Source of the DNA: Prevotellaceae bacterium UBA711
GTDB taxonomy: Bacteria > Bacteroidota > Bacteroidia > Bacteroidales > Bacteroidaceae
Reading direction: 5' to 3'
Length of the DNA stretch: 45,690 nt
NCBI GenBank assembly: GCA_002297545.1
Contig: DBLZ01000078.1
Coordinates: 1 to 45,690, forward strand
Notes under the pieces: generated by a model
What the model saw: the letters and a program-made list of their open reading frames with translations, nothing else
Databases searched by the model: none
Told to the model about the DNA's origin: nothing
Translations under genes and position numbers: made by a program
In this document: one piece after another, positions 1-8,197 of the stretch
Position numbering within the stretch: position 1 is the first letter of the stretch
How the letters are laid out: each line of letters starts with the position of its first letter

Positions 1-1567
1 CAGATGCCTGGAAACGATAACTTTTGTAACGGCCGACATGCGATAACGGATAGGTCAGAAGGGCGGGCTGCGGGGCCTCCTTTATCTCCAGCAGTATCAC
101 CGCATCGCTGAAATCGCCCTTGCGCGAGCCTAAGAAACGTCCCCCGATAAGTTCCTCCGCCACACGCTTCATATTGGGCTTACGCGGATATTTCCGCGTG
201 AGGGTGATGGAGGTCCGGGAATCGTCGGCCCGGTCTATGTAGGGAATCTCGCGGATGACAGGCACACTGTCCTCCATCTCTATATAGAATGGCTGTCCGA
301 AGGTGCGATAACTCTCATCGGGATAGTATATGGGGAAATAGAGCAGCCCGGGCATCGCGTGGTTGAAGGTGACCTCGCCACGGGAACGGTCTATCACTCC
401 CCAGGTGACAGGGATGGCACCCTGCCAGTCGCGGCTGTAGGTGGCCAGATAAGCCAAGTTACACTTTGTACTTTCATGGAACGGCAGGGTTATGGACGCG
501 GTCTTTGCCAGATATGCCGTCACGTCCTTGATACAAGGGTCGTCCAGGACGGGAGGGACATACTCCCCTTCGGCTTTCAGGAAAGGCGGTGTGTCCTTCT
601 GTGCGGCGTATGTGGAGCGATATACGTTTGCAGTCTCGGCAAAAGCCCAGTCGCCATCGCCCGGCAGCGAACTCTCGGCATTGAAGGTCTGCCACGTGTC
701 CGTGGAATCGTTATATACGCTGCAATGATAGTGCCGCCCCGAAAGGCTGCGGTAACAGATGTTGTGCTCCACCACCACGGGCACGCCGCAGGCACGCAGG
801 ATGTTGCAACCGTAACTGGCCACGTCCACGCAGTCATGGAAATCGCGCGAATAGAGGTCATACACTCCGGCAAGCCGCGTGCGGTGCGTCCTGCCGTTCA
901 TGTCGCGAAGGTTGTTGATGGCGGCATTATAGTACTGTACCGTGGTGCGTAGGTCCGCGGTGCTGTCGGCCATCACGTATTTGGCGAACAGGTCGCGATA
1001 GGCCTTGCCCGTCTCATTGAACCCGTATCCCTCCACGCAGCGGTATGGCAGGATGTATTCCTTGAACTCGTCGAAGGTCAGGTTGCGGGCAAAGGGCGAT
1101 TCGCGCCACACGCGGAAGGCATTGTCTATGTGGTCGGTCAGGAAATCGAAGTCCAGTTCCGTGATGTCGCACAACATGCTGTAGTCAATTATAGGGTCGG
1201 ACAAGGTGTCGGCCTCAATCATTTCGCGACGCGCCTTCTTGACTTGCCATAAAGAATCCCATGGGAATTTATCCATTTTAACACCTTGCACGATGGAATA
1301 ATATATGCTGTCTGTCTCGTGCCTCCACTGCTCCAGTGTGTCATTGTCACGGTATATACGCGCCCGGGAATGGTGGTAAGGCATATTCTCTATCAGAAAT
1401 CTTGCGGCAGCGTACTTGGCCGTATCACGTTCGATGTACTTGTAATAGACCAACGTGCGGTACAGCTCCCATCGGTTCCCCTGTGTCTGTTTGGGAATGT
1501 CTGACCGGCACCCCGTAAGGATTACCAGTAGGAGAAGGGCGCAGAAGATGGGTTCAAGGCATTTCAT
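1..1567 (-). CDS. Transglutaminase-like domain lipoprotein, C-terminus cut by window edge
   Basis: Open reading frame on the minus strand from ATG at 1567 to the window edge (522 codons, no stop). The N-terminus is a lipoprotein signal: a hydrophobic stretch ending in LTGC with the lipid Cys at residue 20, so the product is probably anchored in the envelope. The middle has a transglutaminase/protease-like core: FHDCVD with candidate nucleophile Cys246, followed by GCNILRACGVPV, then RHYHCS with candidate His279/281, and TFNAES where the third triad residue would lie (Asn instead of Asp, so catalysis is uncertain). Beyond residue ~400 is a beta-rich segment that may be a discoidin-like fold (inference). 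Substrate unknown. A TAnnTTTG box at 1714-1721 on the minus strand would give a ~140-nt leader. Confidence 0.8.
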   Translation of the reverse strand, partial: MKCLEPIFCALLLLVILTGCRSDIPKQTQGNRWELYRTLVYYKYIERDTAKYAAARFLIENMPYHHSRARIYRDNDTLEQWRHETDSIYYSIVQGVKMDKFPWDSLWQVKKARREMIEADTLSDPIIDYSMLCDITELDFDFLTDHIDNAFRVWRESPFARNLTFDEFKEYILPYRCVEGYGFNETGKAYRDLFAKYVMADSTADLRTTVQYYNAAINNLRDMNGRTHRTRLAGVYDLYSRDFHDCVDVASYGCNILRACGVPVVVEHNICYRSLSGRHYHCSVYNDSTDTWQTFNAESSLPGDGDWAFAETANVYRSTYAAQKDTPPFLKAEGEYVPPVLDDPCIKDVTAYLAKTASITLPFHESTKCNLAYLATYSRDWQGAIPVTWGVIDRSRGEVTFNHAMPGLLYFPIYYPDESYRTFGQPFYIEMEDSVPVIREIPYIDRADDSRTSITLTRKYPRKPNMKRVAEELIGGRFLGSRKGDFSDAVILLEIKEAPQPALLTYPLSHVGRYKSYRFQAS

Positions 1568-1713
1568 GGATATATACTACACAGTAGTATGAAATTTGAT
1601 AATTAGCAAATTCGCCAAAAACAAAGTTTTAGAATAATTTCGTCAGCACAAAGAATGCACATATTTCACAGTAGTAATTTGCATAGAGTCAATCAACAAG
1701 TGCAGTTTTGCTG

Positions 1714-1721
1714 CAAAAATA
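1714..1721 (-). promoter_or_regulatory. Putative -7 box of the transglutaminase lipoprotein gene
   Basis: On the minus strand this reads TATTTTTG, matching the Bacteroidetes -7 consensus TAnnTTTG, about 145 bp upstream of the ATG at 1567. I do not see a clear TTTG -33 box at the usual spacing, so support is partial. Confidence 0.35.
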
Positions 1722-2063
1722 TAAATAATGTTTGAAAAAGTTCTCATTTGGTGTGCTGAAATTTAGTCTTCCCCCTTGGTTTTCGATTAATTCTGGCCTG
1801 TATGACCTCAATTCTTCTGTCAGTAACGGAACTAAAGTCAGTTCCTTTTGTGTTTGAGTATTTAAAATTGCACTTTTCGAGCGAATACTCATGGCTTTGC
1901 ACGCTCCACCGCCGCCTTGGTGCCGTGTGTGGTCCAATTCTGTGATGACCTTATTTGGTGTTGATGTATGTGAAAAGACCGAAGAAATGGAAACGCGTGG
2001 CTTCAATAGCTTGTGGGGCGTTACGCGTCACGGATGTCAGCCCCCTCCCACTCCCTCATTCGT

Positions 2064-2150
2064 GACTCCAGTAGAAACGCGGGAGCGACTCCAATAGGAA
2101 CACGGGCGTGACTTTAATAGGAACGGGGGCGTGACTCCAGTAGAGTCTCG
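2064..2150. repeat. Tandem array, 23-bp period, about 3.8 units (family R23, locus 1)
   Basis: Four units begin exactly 23 bp apart at 2064, 2087, 2110 and 2133. Each starts with GACTCCAGTAG or a close variant (GACTCCAATAG, GACTTTAATAG), followed by GAAAC-like and G-rich sequence. The last unit is truncated to GACTCCAGTAGAGTC plus TCG, itself a small inverted repeat (GACTC/GAGTC). The same family recurs at 12088-12171. The 830-bp gap 1568-2398 otherwise holds the promoter at 2231-2262 and no gene I can support. Confidence 0.85.
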
Positions 2151-2230
2151 TTTCCCCTCCTTCCGACCCTCTTTCCGAATGTCATCAAGCGCCAAGGCAA
2201 AGCACATCAACACACGTATTTCCTGCATTT

Positions 2231-2262
2231 TTTGCAAATTTAAGAATTTTTCTCTAATTTTG
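2231..2262 (+). promoter_or_regulatory. Bacteroidetes-type promoter of the fasciclin gene
   Basis: TTTG at 2231-2234, 20 bp spacing, then TAATTTTG at 2255-2262. This predicts transcription from about 2269 and a leader of ~130 nt. The leader contains a perfect 12-bp inverted repeat (2269-2280 and 2338-2349). Confidence 0.6.
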
Positions 2263-2436
2263 TGACGCAATTGCGCATATTTATGATAATAGTACTTGAT
2301 GGATTGAACACCGCTAAGATACTAAAAACGATGAATGATATGCGCAATTTGTAGGTTTAACGGATTTAAGATGTCTCAAAAAGTATAGTATAGTTATTAT
2401 GAAATTAAAAAAACTCTATCCAGGTATTTTGTAGCG

Positions 2437-4602
2437 GTGCCTCTATTGACGTTTTGTGTCAGTTGTACAGAGGAAGTAGATACTTCTGATAGGTATGCAT
2501 TCGCTGGTAAAACGATTGTCGATTATTTGAAGGATTTCCCCGAAAGCTATAGCGAGTATTCTGCTTTGCTGGATTCTGTGGAAATAAGTGATTTCTCCAA
2601 ATCCACAATGAGCCAGCTGTTGTCGGCCAGAGGCAACTACACCTGTTTTGCCCCAACCAATGAGGCCATTTATTCATATCTGGATAGCTTGGCAGAAATT
2701 GGCATCATTTCAGAACCCACCTGGGACGCTCCCGAGTTTTGGGAAATTGATGCTGAGACCAATACGCGAAAGCTTTTGGATGAGACACGCAAGACTATAG
2801 TATACAATAGTTTGATTGATGGTGGTGACGAAATACAGCCCTATCTGACCAGCGATATCAGTGAAAGGGCTGTAGGACACGAGATGCTGGGTCTCCCAAA
2901 CATGATGAATCGCAAGTTGATATGTTCCGCAGGCAACGGCACCAACTATGCCATTGGTGGTAGTAATATCTCCAATACCAACTGTGATATTTATACCATC
3001 AATGGTCGCATACACCAAGTTGATAAGGTGATTTCTCCCAACACACAGACCGCAAACGAATACTTTTATGAGTCTATTGACAAGAAAAAGTATGGTTTCT
3101 ATACTTTTGCCGTCTTGGTGGATGCTTGTGGGCTGGGCGAGGTGTTGCATGAGTCCGAGGATAATGATTACTACAACAAACGCATAACGGGTGAGCTTAA
3201 GAATCTGGACACGCATCCTTCGGAGGGTGTTCCCGGCCACCTGCCCGAGCACAGATACATTGGTTATACCATCTTTGCCGAGGATGATGCATGGTGGGAG
3301 AAAGCGCTTGGCCTGGCGGACAGTTCCATAATCGAACTTTCTCCCGAGGAATTGGTGAAGATGGTCGCAAATTATGTCAACAGCAACAATATGGCTCTTT
3401 CCACGGCGCATGCCGGCACTGATTACACCAACGAAGACAATACCTTGAACCAATTTGTGACGTATCACATTGTACCGGGTAAATTGGAAACGAGCAAGCT
3501 GGTAATACACTTCTGCGAATTGTACTACAATCTTGTTGATAGGCGAAAGGGAGCTTCCGTCTTTGATTATTATACCACTATGGGTAAACGCCGTCTTCTG
3601 AAAACCTATGAGGCTTCAAGGACGTACGATGGCAAACGCAATATCATCTATCTGAACCGTTTCCCTGTGCTGAAGAATGGCAGAGGTAAGGATCAAGACT
3701 ACACAGAAGTAAGCTGTGATGAGAATAAGCAGGGTATTAGGATATACACTTCCAATAATCCGGAAATTTACAATGCCTATCTCTATCGTATCAGTGATTG
3801 TCTGTACTACAATGATGAAAAGGCCAACATCATGGCAAGCGAGCGGGTGCGTATCGACTTCGCCACCATGTTTCCGGAAATGATGACCAATGATATTCGC
3901 TGCAATGAAAACTATGATGCCGTGCATAGGGATGTCGGCATACCTATTACCAGTAAGTACCGGTATCTGGAGAACGTTGAAATCAGTGACCCGACCCGGT
4001 TCTATTATCTGACCGGACGTATCAGTGATACGCAATGCTGGCATAACTACGAAGGCGATGAATTCAATATCGTAGGCAACTATGAAGTGACCTTCAAGTT
4101 GCCCCCTGTGCCTAAGGACGGGATGTACGAGTTGCGTTTGGGCATATCCACCTTTCCAACACGCGGCATGTGCCAGTGTTACTGGGGTAACGACAAGTCC
4201 AACCTGCCTGCAACCGGTCTACCTGTTGACATGCGTATGGGAGGTACGGTATGGTATGTCAAGGGAGGTACTGATATGAAAAGTATTCTCGGCTATGAGG
4301 AAGATGTGGAGGGCGATGATGAACTTAACGCAGAAAACGATAGGAAGATGCGTAACAATTGGGTTATGAAGGCTCCCAACAGCTACTACCAGTTTGGTAG
4401 CGATGTTACGATGCGTGCCCAAAATCAAGGCAAGGTCATTCGCCGTATCATAGTGAGAGAGAATATGAAGGCAGATGAAGTTTACTATCTGCGTCTCAAG
4501 AGCGTATTGCGTGACCCTGAGACGCAGTTGTATCTTGACTACTTGGAGTATTGCCCCAAGGAAGTATATGACAATCCGCTGGTTCCAGAGGACATTTGGT
4601 AA
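2437..4602 (+). CDS. Fasciclin (FAS1) domain lipoprotein with out-of-frame signal peptide
   Basis: 721 codons from the GTG at 2437, which gives only a stub before FCVSC, a lipobox-like Cys. The frame stays open upstream to 2389 and encodes KKTLSRYFVAVPLLTFCVSC, a complete lipoprotein signal. The natural ATG at 2399 (MKLKK) enters the wrong frame because an A-run holds seven As; eight would join it. Residues ~25-200 and ~215-350 resemble FAS1 domains (TCFAPTNEAI, INGRIHQVDKVI; then YTIFAEDDAWW, FVTYHIVPGKL). Residues ~470-721 look like a beta-sandwich. FAS1 proteins usually mediate adhesion; in Bacteroidetes they often sit beside SusC/SusD, which are absent here. The gene is visibly more AT-rich than its neighbours. 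Confidence 0.8.
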   Translation: MPLLTFCVSCTEEVDTSDRYAFAGKTIVDYLKDFPESYSEYSALLDSVEISDFSKSTMSQLLSARGNYTCFAPTNEAIYSYLDSLAEIGIISEPTWDAPEFWEIDAETNTRKLLDETRKTIVYNSLIDGGDEIQPYLTSDISERAVGHEMLGLPNMMNRKLICSAGNGTNYAIGGSNISNTNCDIYTINGRIHQVDKVISPNTQTANEYFYESIDKKKYGFYTFAVLVDACGLGEVLHESEDNDYYNKRITGELKNLDTHPSEGVPGHLPEHRYIGYTIFAEDDAWWEKALGLADSSIIELSPEELVKMVANYVNSNNMALSTAHAGTDYTNEDNTLNQFVTYHIVPGKLETSKLVIHFCELYYNLVDRRKGASVFDYYTTMGKRRLLKTYEASRTYDGKRNIIYLNRFPVLKNGRGKDQDYTEVSCDENKQGIRIYTSNNPEIYNAYLYRISDCLYYNDEKANIMASERVRIDFATMFPEMMTNDIRCNENYDAVHRDVGIPITSKYRYLENVEISDPTRFYYLTGRISDTQCWHNYEGDEFNIVGNYEVTFKLPPVPKDGMYELRLGISTFPTRGMCQCYWGNDKSNLPATGLPVDMRMGGTVWYVKGGTDMKSILGYEEDVEGDDELNAENDRKMRNNWVMKAPNSYYQFGSDVTMRAQNQGKVIRRIIVRENMKADEVYYLRLKSVLRDPETQLYLDYLEYCPKEVYDNPLVPEDIW

Positions 4603-4624
4603 CATTACAATCAAACTTCCTAAG

Positions 4625-4671
4625 CTTGTGGCGCACATGAGGTATCTGTTTAACCTCATGTGCGCCACAAG
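4625..4671. terminator. Perfect 19-bp inverted repeat after the fasciclin gene
   Basis: Arms CTTGTGGCGCACATGAGGT (4625-4643) and its exact complement (4653-4671) flank a 9-nt loop, starting 22 bp after the fasciclin stop. It probably ends transcription, but no T-run follows on the plus strand, so it could instead be an RNA-stabilising hairpin or a repeat remnant. Confidence 0.55.
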
Positions 4672-4685
4672 ATGATGTCATAAAA

Positions 4686-4741
4686 CCCAGGGCACCGCTT
4701 CGCTTGCCCTGGGCTGATGTTTTGTTGCCCCTCCGGGGCGC
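4686..4741. repeat. GC-rich palindromic repeat module (family GCR), copy 1
   Basis: Starts CCCAGGGC, contains CGCTTCGCTTGCCCTGGGCT, and ends CCGGGGCGC. It matches the two copies at 8975-9032 and 9153-9210 at both ends but differs in the middle. It contains two nested palindromes (CCCAGGGC/GCCCTGGG and GCCCC/GGGGC). Short ORFs through it are artefacts of the repeat. Confidence 0.7.
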
Positions 4742-4803
4742 CAATGGCGGCTAATTTCTCGGAGGCCTCACCAACCGGAAATGTCCGCAGCCACCGTATA
4801 GCA

Positions 4804-5232
4804 TTATTCAATATCTATCTTGCGCTGTATTTCCTTCACGTCCTGTTTGTTGATCTTTGGCATGACAATGGTCAGCACGCCGTTGTCCACTTTGGCAGAG
4901 ATGCCTTCCTTCTCGATGTCATCGGGCAGGACGTATGTCTGCTGATAGTTGGAGTAGCTGAACTCGCGGCGCAGATAGCGCTCCTTCTTGTCCTCCTCCT
5001 TGTGTTCCAGCTTGTTCTCGATGGCGATGTCCAAATTGCCGTCGGCATTGATGTTTACTCTGCAGAATTCCTTCCTGATGCCGGGCACTGCCACTTCCAT
5101 GGTATATGACTTGACATCTTCCTTAACGTTGATAGCCGGGGCTATGGTCTTAGTCTTGGGCATCCACTCACTATTGAAAAAGTCATCGAACAATGTCGGG
5201 AACCAACTGTTTGAACTCATTACTGGTAACAT
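4804..5232 (-). CDS. Small heat shock protein, Hsp20/alpha-crystallin family
   Basis: 142 residues, usual length for bacterial Hsp20. An ATP-independent holdase that binds unfolding proteins in the cytoplasm as oligomers. The alpha-crystallin domain spans about residues 33-135, with MEVAVPGIRKEF (the family A-x-PG motif region) and GVLTIVMPKI at the end, matching the usual GVLTI/VxxPK signature. The N-terminus has the MSSNSWFPTLFDDFF-like hydrophobic arm. The first ATG at 5232 is chosen because GGAGG lies five bases upstream, an unusually clear Shine-Dalgarno for this phylum. Monocistronic. The upstream region contains a dyad at 5360-5376. Call is firm. Confidence 0.95.
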   Translation of the reverse strand: MLPVMSSNSWFPTLFDDFFNSEWMPKTKTIAPAINVKEDVKSYTMEVAVPGIRKEFCRVNINADGNLDIAIENKLEHKEEDKKERYLRREFSYSNYQQTYVLPDDIEKEGISAKVDNGVLTIVMPKINKQDVKEIQRKIDIE

Positions 5233-5359
5233 AATAACCTCCTTTTTTTATGTGTCTATATATCTTTGGCTTCAGGCTCCTTTGGGGAGCTTTCCGCTTT
5301 CACTCATACATGTAGCAATAAGTATGCCAATGCCGGCAGGCATGCCATTATATCACCAT

Positions 5360-5376
5360 TGGACACATTTTGTCCA
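5360..5376. promoter_or_regulatory. Operator-like dyad upstream of hsp20
   Basis: TGGACA, five bases, TGTCCA: a perfect 6-bp dyad. On the minus strand TGGACA is followed after 18 bp by TATAAT (5347-5352), resembling a primary-sigma -35/-10 pair more than the TAnnTTTG type. Whether it regulates hsp20 is inference. The rest of the gap 5233-5498 shows nothing else I can support. Confidence 0.3.
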
Positions 5377-5498
5377 CTTCCTTAAACACTCCTTAAACTT
5401 TGTGACGATTTGGCGCACTTGAACGGCATGTCCGCTGTCACACCTCTCCGAAAGTGTATGATTTTCATACAATCTTTCCCCGGACTGTGCAGCCAGGC

Positions 5499-5529
5499 AT
5501 TGGATTTACTGCAATTGGACGTACCTTTG
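5499..5529 (+). promoter_or_regulatory. Promoter of the TolC-HlyD-ABC exporter operon
   Basis: ATTG at 5499-5502, 19 bp, TACCTTTG at 5522-5529. The predicted start of transcription (~5536) falls just upstream of the ATG at 5548, which argues against the longer reading frame beginning at 5410. Confidence 0.6.
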
Positions 5530-5547
5530 CATCGAAATCAAAATCGA

Positions 5548-6888
5548 ATGCCTATGAGAAGGATACTTTACATGATTATGCTCTCCGCTTGCCTCCGGGG
5601 ACGGGCACAGGGGGACGGCGTGTGGACCGTGGAGCAGTGCATCGGCTATGCCGTGGCCAACAACTATGAGGTGCGCCTGCGCGACCTGGACGTCAGAGAC
5701 TATCAGGTGGAGAAGACGCGCCAGGTGGCCTCCTTTCTGCCCTCGATAAGCGTCAGCATGGGGGCTAACGTCAACTTTGGCCGTGCCATAGACCCCGAGA
5801 CCAACACTTACACCGATGTCAGTACTTTCTCCAACGGCTATGGCATTTCGGCCGGCATACCCGTGTTCGACGGGCTGCAGAGGCTTAATGCCCTGCGCAT
5901 ATCTCGCGTGAATTTGCTGATGGGGCGCCAAGGCGTGTTGGCACAGAAGGATGCTACGGCCAAGGCAGTGCTGGAGGCCTACACGCAGGTGCTGTATTAT
6001 AAAGGTACCGTGGAGATAGCCGCGCAGAAGCGTGCCGAGAGCGAGATGCTGCTGCACCAGACCAGGGTGATGGCCGAGGTGGGTACCAAGGGCGAGGCCG
6101 ATGTGGCACAGATGCAGGCCACGCTGGCCTCGGACGACTGCGAACTTACCCGCCAGCAGAGCCTCCTGGACAATGCCCTCCTGGAGTTGAAGCGCCAGAT
6201 GAATTTCCCCATGGACTCCCTGCTGGAGGTCTCCGGCATCGCGTCCGACGCTATCCTGTGCGAAGAGGCTACGGAGGAAAACTGTGAGGATATTTTCATG
6301 CAGGCCCGTCTGACAGATCCCAACCTGCGCATGGCCGAGTATTCCCTGAAGACGGCCCGCTACTCCCTGCAGCAGAGCCGCCTGTTCTTTCTGCCTTCCA
6401 TATCCCTTTCCACGGGAGTTTCCACCAGCTACTACAAGCAGATTGGCACCCGCAGCTCCATGTCCTTCGGCGACCAGTTCCGCAACAATTCCGGAGAATA
6501 CGTCTCGGCTTCATTCTCCATGCCCATATTCAGCCGTCTGAACGGCATACTGAACATTCGCCGCCAGCGCAACAACGTACGCCGGGCCGAGGAACGGCTG
6601 AGCTACCGCAACGATGAGTTGCGACGTCTCATCCGCCAGGCCCTGACCGATGTGGAGAACAGCCGCAAAGAGGCTGACAAGATGCAGCGTCGTGTGGAGG
6701 CCGACAGTCTGGCTTCGCGCCTCGTCATACGCAAGTACGAGGAGGGGCTGGCCTCTCCCATAGACGTACAGACCCTGGCAACCGCCCTCCTGCAAAGCAA
6801 GGCCCAGCTGCTGCAAAGCCGGCTGAACTATATGTATCAAACCAAAATAGTCAACTATTATAAAGGCACACCATTATGGACAGAATAA
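5548..6888 (+). CDS. TolC family outer membrane efflux protein
   Basis: 446 residues from ATG 5548 (5554 also possible), the normal TolC-family size. The N-terminus MPMRRILYMIMLSACLRGRAQ is a signal peptide. The mature part begins WTVEQCIGYAVANNYEV, the typical start of the first outer-membrane-efflux repeat, and continues with long alpha-helical heptad segments and a second repeat near residues 250-440 (NLRMAEYSLKTARYSLQQSR). TolC proteins form the trimeric outer-membrane channel of tripartite exporters. It overlaps the following hlyD gene by 13 bp, so the two are co-translated. The reading frame can be extended upstream to 5410, but the promoter and signal peptide support the shorter start. 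Confidence 0.92.
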   Translation: MPMRRILYMIMLSACLRGRAQGDGVWTVEQCIGYAVANNYEVRLRDLDVRDYQVEKTRQVASFLPSISVSMGANVNFGRAIDPETNTYTDVSTFSNGYGISAGIPVFDGLQRLNALRISRVNLLMGRQGVLAQKDATAKAVLEAYTQVLYYKGTVEIAAQKRAESEMLLHQTRVMAEVGTKGEADVAQMQATLASDDCELTRQQSLLDNALLELKRQMNFPMDSLLEVSGIASDAILCEEATEENCEDIFMQARLTDPNLRMAEYSLKTARYSLQQSRLFFLPSISLSTGVSTSYYKQIGTRSSMSFGDQFRNNSGEYVSASFSMPIFSRLNGILNIRRQRNNVRRAEERLSYRNDELRRLIRQALTDVENSRKEADKMQRRVEADSLASRLVIRKYEEGLASPIDVQTLATALLQSKAQLLQSRLNYMYQTKIVNYYKGTPLWTE

Positions 6889-8126
6889 TCGAAAAGAAGC
6901 GCGGACTGCAGAAAAAACACATCCCTTACATCATAGTAGGCACCATAGTGACCTCACTGCTGTTGTGGGGCATCTTCGGCAACCATCGCAGCACACTGCG
7001 CGTGGATCGCGACAACATTACCATAAGCACCGTCATCCAAGGAGAGTTCAAGGACTATGTCCGCCTCAACGGTACGGTCATCCCCTTCCAGATAGTGCAG
7101 GTTTCGCCGGAGGAAGGCGGCATCGTCACCGAAAAGGTGGCCGAGGAGGGGCAGAAGGTCAGGAAGGGCGACGTGATAGTCCGCCTGGCCAACAGTTCCC
7201 TGGACCTGCAAATCCTCAATGCCGAAGCCGAACTGGCAGAGAAGCAGAACTTCCTGCGCAACACCCAGGTGCTCATGGAGCAGGACAAGCTCAGCAACGA
7301 GACCGAGAGCGCGTCCCTGGAGATGGACGTCATACGCAAACGCCGTGCCTTTGAGCAGAACGAGCGTCTGTACGGTGAGAAACTCATCCCCCGCGAGCAG
7401 TATATCCAGGCCAAGGAGGATTATGAACTTTCGCTGAAGAAGCAGAAACTCATCGGCGAACGCCTGAAGAAGGACGCGCAGTACCGCAGCCTGCAGATGG
7501 AACAGTTGGAGGACAACCTGGAGAACATGCAGCGCAACCTCATGCTGGTGCGCGACCGCAAGAAGAAACTGGAGGTGCGCAGCGCCATAGACGGAGAACT
7601 GGGCCTGCTGGACGTGGAACTGGGCCAAAGCATAAGTGCCGGCTACAAGATAGGACAGATCAACGACCTCAGCGACTTCAAGGTGGAGGCACAGATAGAC
7701 GAGCATTACATAGACCGCGTCCGTGTGGGGCTGTCCGCTGTCTTCGAACGCGACGGGCAGAGCTACGAACTGGTTGTACGCAAGGTCTATCCCGAGGTGA
7801 GAAGCGGCAAGTTCCGTACCGACTTCGTCTTCGCCAACCAGCGTCCCGACAATATCCGTTCCGGGCAGACCTATTACCTCAATCTGGAACTGGGCAAGCC
7901 CACCCAGGCCTGCCTCATTTCCCGCGGCACCTTCTTCCAAAGCACAGGCGGCAATTGGGTCTACGTCCTGGACAAAGGTGGTGACAAGGCCTATCGCCGC
8001 AACATCCGTATCGGCCGTCAGAATCCACAGTACTATGAGGTGGAGGACGGCCTGGAGCCTGGAGAGCAGGTCATCACCAGCGGCTACGAGGCATTCAAGG
8101 ACAACGAGGTGCTGATACTGAAATAG
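6876..8126 (+). CDS. HlyD/MacA-type periplasmic adaptor of an ABC exporter
   Basis: 416 residues. One N-terminal membrane anchor (about residues 20-36, IIVGTIVTSLLLWGIFG), then a lipoyl/barrel-sandwich half (GTVIPFQIVQVSPEEGGIV), a charged coiled-coil hairpin at ~95-225, the second lipoyl half (VRSAIDGELGLL) and a beta-barrel region ending GEQVITSGYEAFKDNEVLILK. This is the order in MacA-like adaptors, which link an inner-membrane ABC transporter to TolC. It lies between tolC and the ABC ATPase in one transcription unit. The exported substrate cannot be read from sequence; candidates are peptides, lipoproteins or antimicrobials. Confidence 0.92.
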   Translation: MDRIIEKKRGLQKKHIPYIIVGTIVTSLLLWGIFGNHRSTLRVDRDNITISTVIQGEFKDYVRLNGTVIPFQIVQVSPEEGGIVTEKVAEEGQKVRKGDVIVRLANSSLDLQILNAEAELAEKQNFLRNTQVLMEQDKLSNETESASLEMDVIRKRRAFEQNERLYGEKLIPREQYIQAKEDYELSLKKQKLIGERLKKDAQYRSLQMEQLEDNLENMQRNLMLVRDRKKKLEVRSAIDGELGLLDVELGQSISAGYKIGQINDLSDFKVEAQIDEHYIDRVRVGLSAVFERDGQSYELVVRKVYPEVRSGKFRTDFVFANQRPDNIRSGQTYYLNLELGKPTQACLISRGTFFQSTGGNWVYVLDKGGDKAYRRNIRIGRQNPQYYEVEDGLEPGEQVITSGYEAFKDNEVLILK

Positions 8127-8197
8127 GCATCACCCATACATATTATATATAGTATACAGAGACTATTCACAAACCTAAGACACTAAGACAAAGAGCT

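Noticed and set aside
1689..2006. 105-codon minus-strand frame in the 830-bp gap
   Set aside because: It contains the TATTTTTG promoter box of the lipoprotein gene, has no upstream promoter and its N-terminal part runs towards the repeat region; coding is not supported.
2064..2150. Possible CRISPR array
   Set aside because: Units follow directly at 23-bp period without unique spacers, are imperfect, and no cas gene is present.
5410..5547. Longer N-terminus of the TolC protein
   Set aside because: The promoter at 5499-5529 lies inside it and a good signal peptide begins at 5548-5554.
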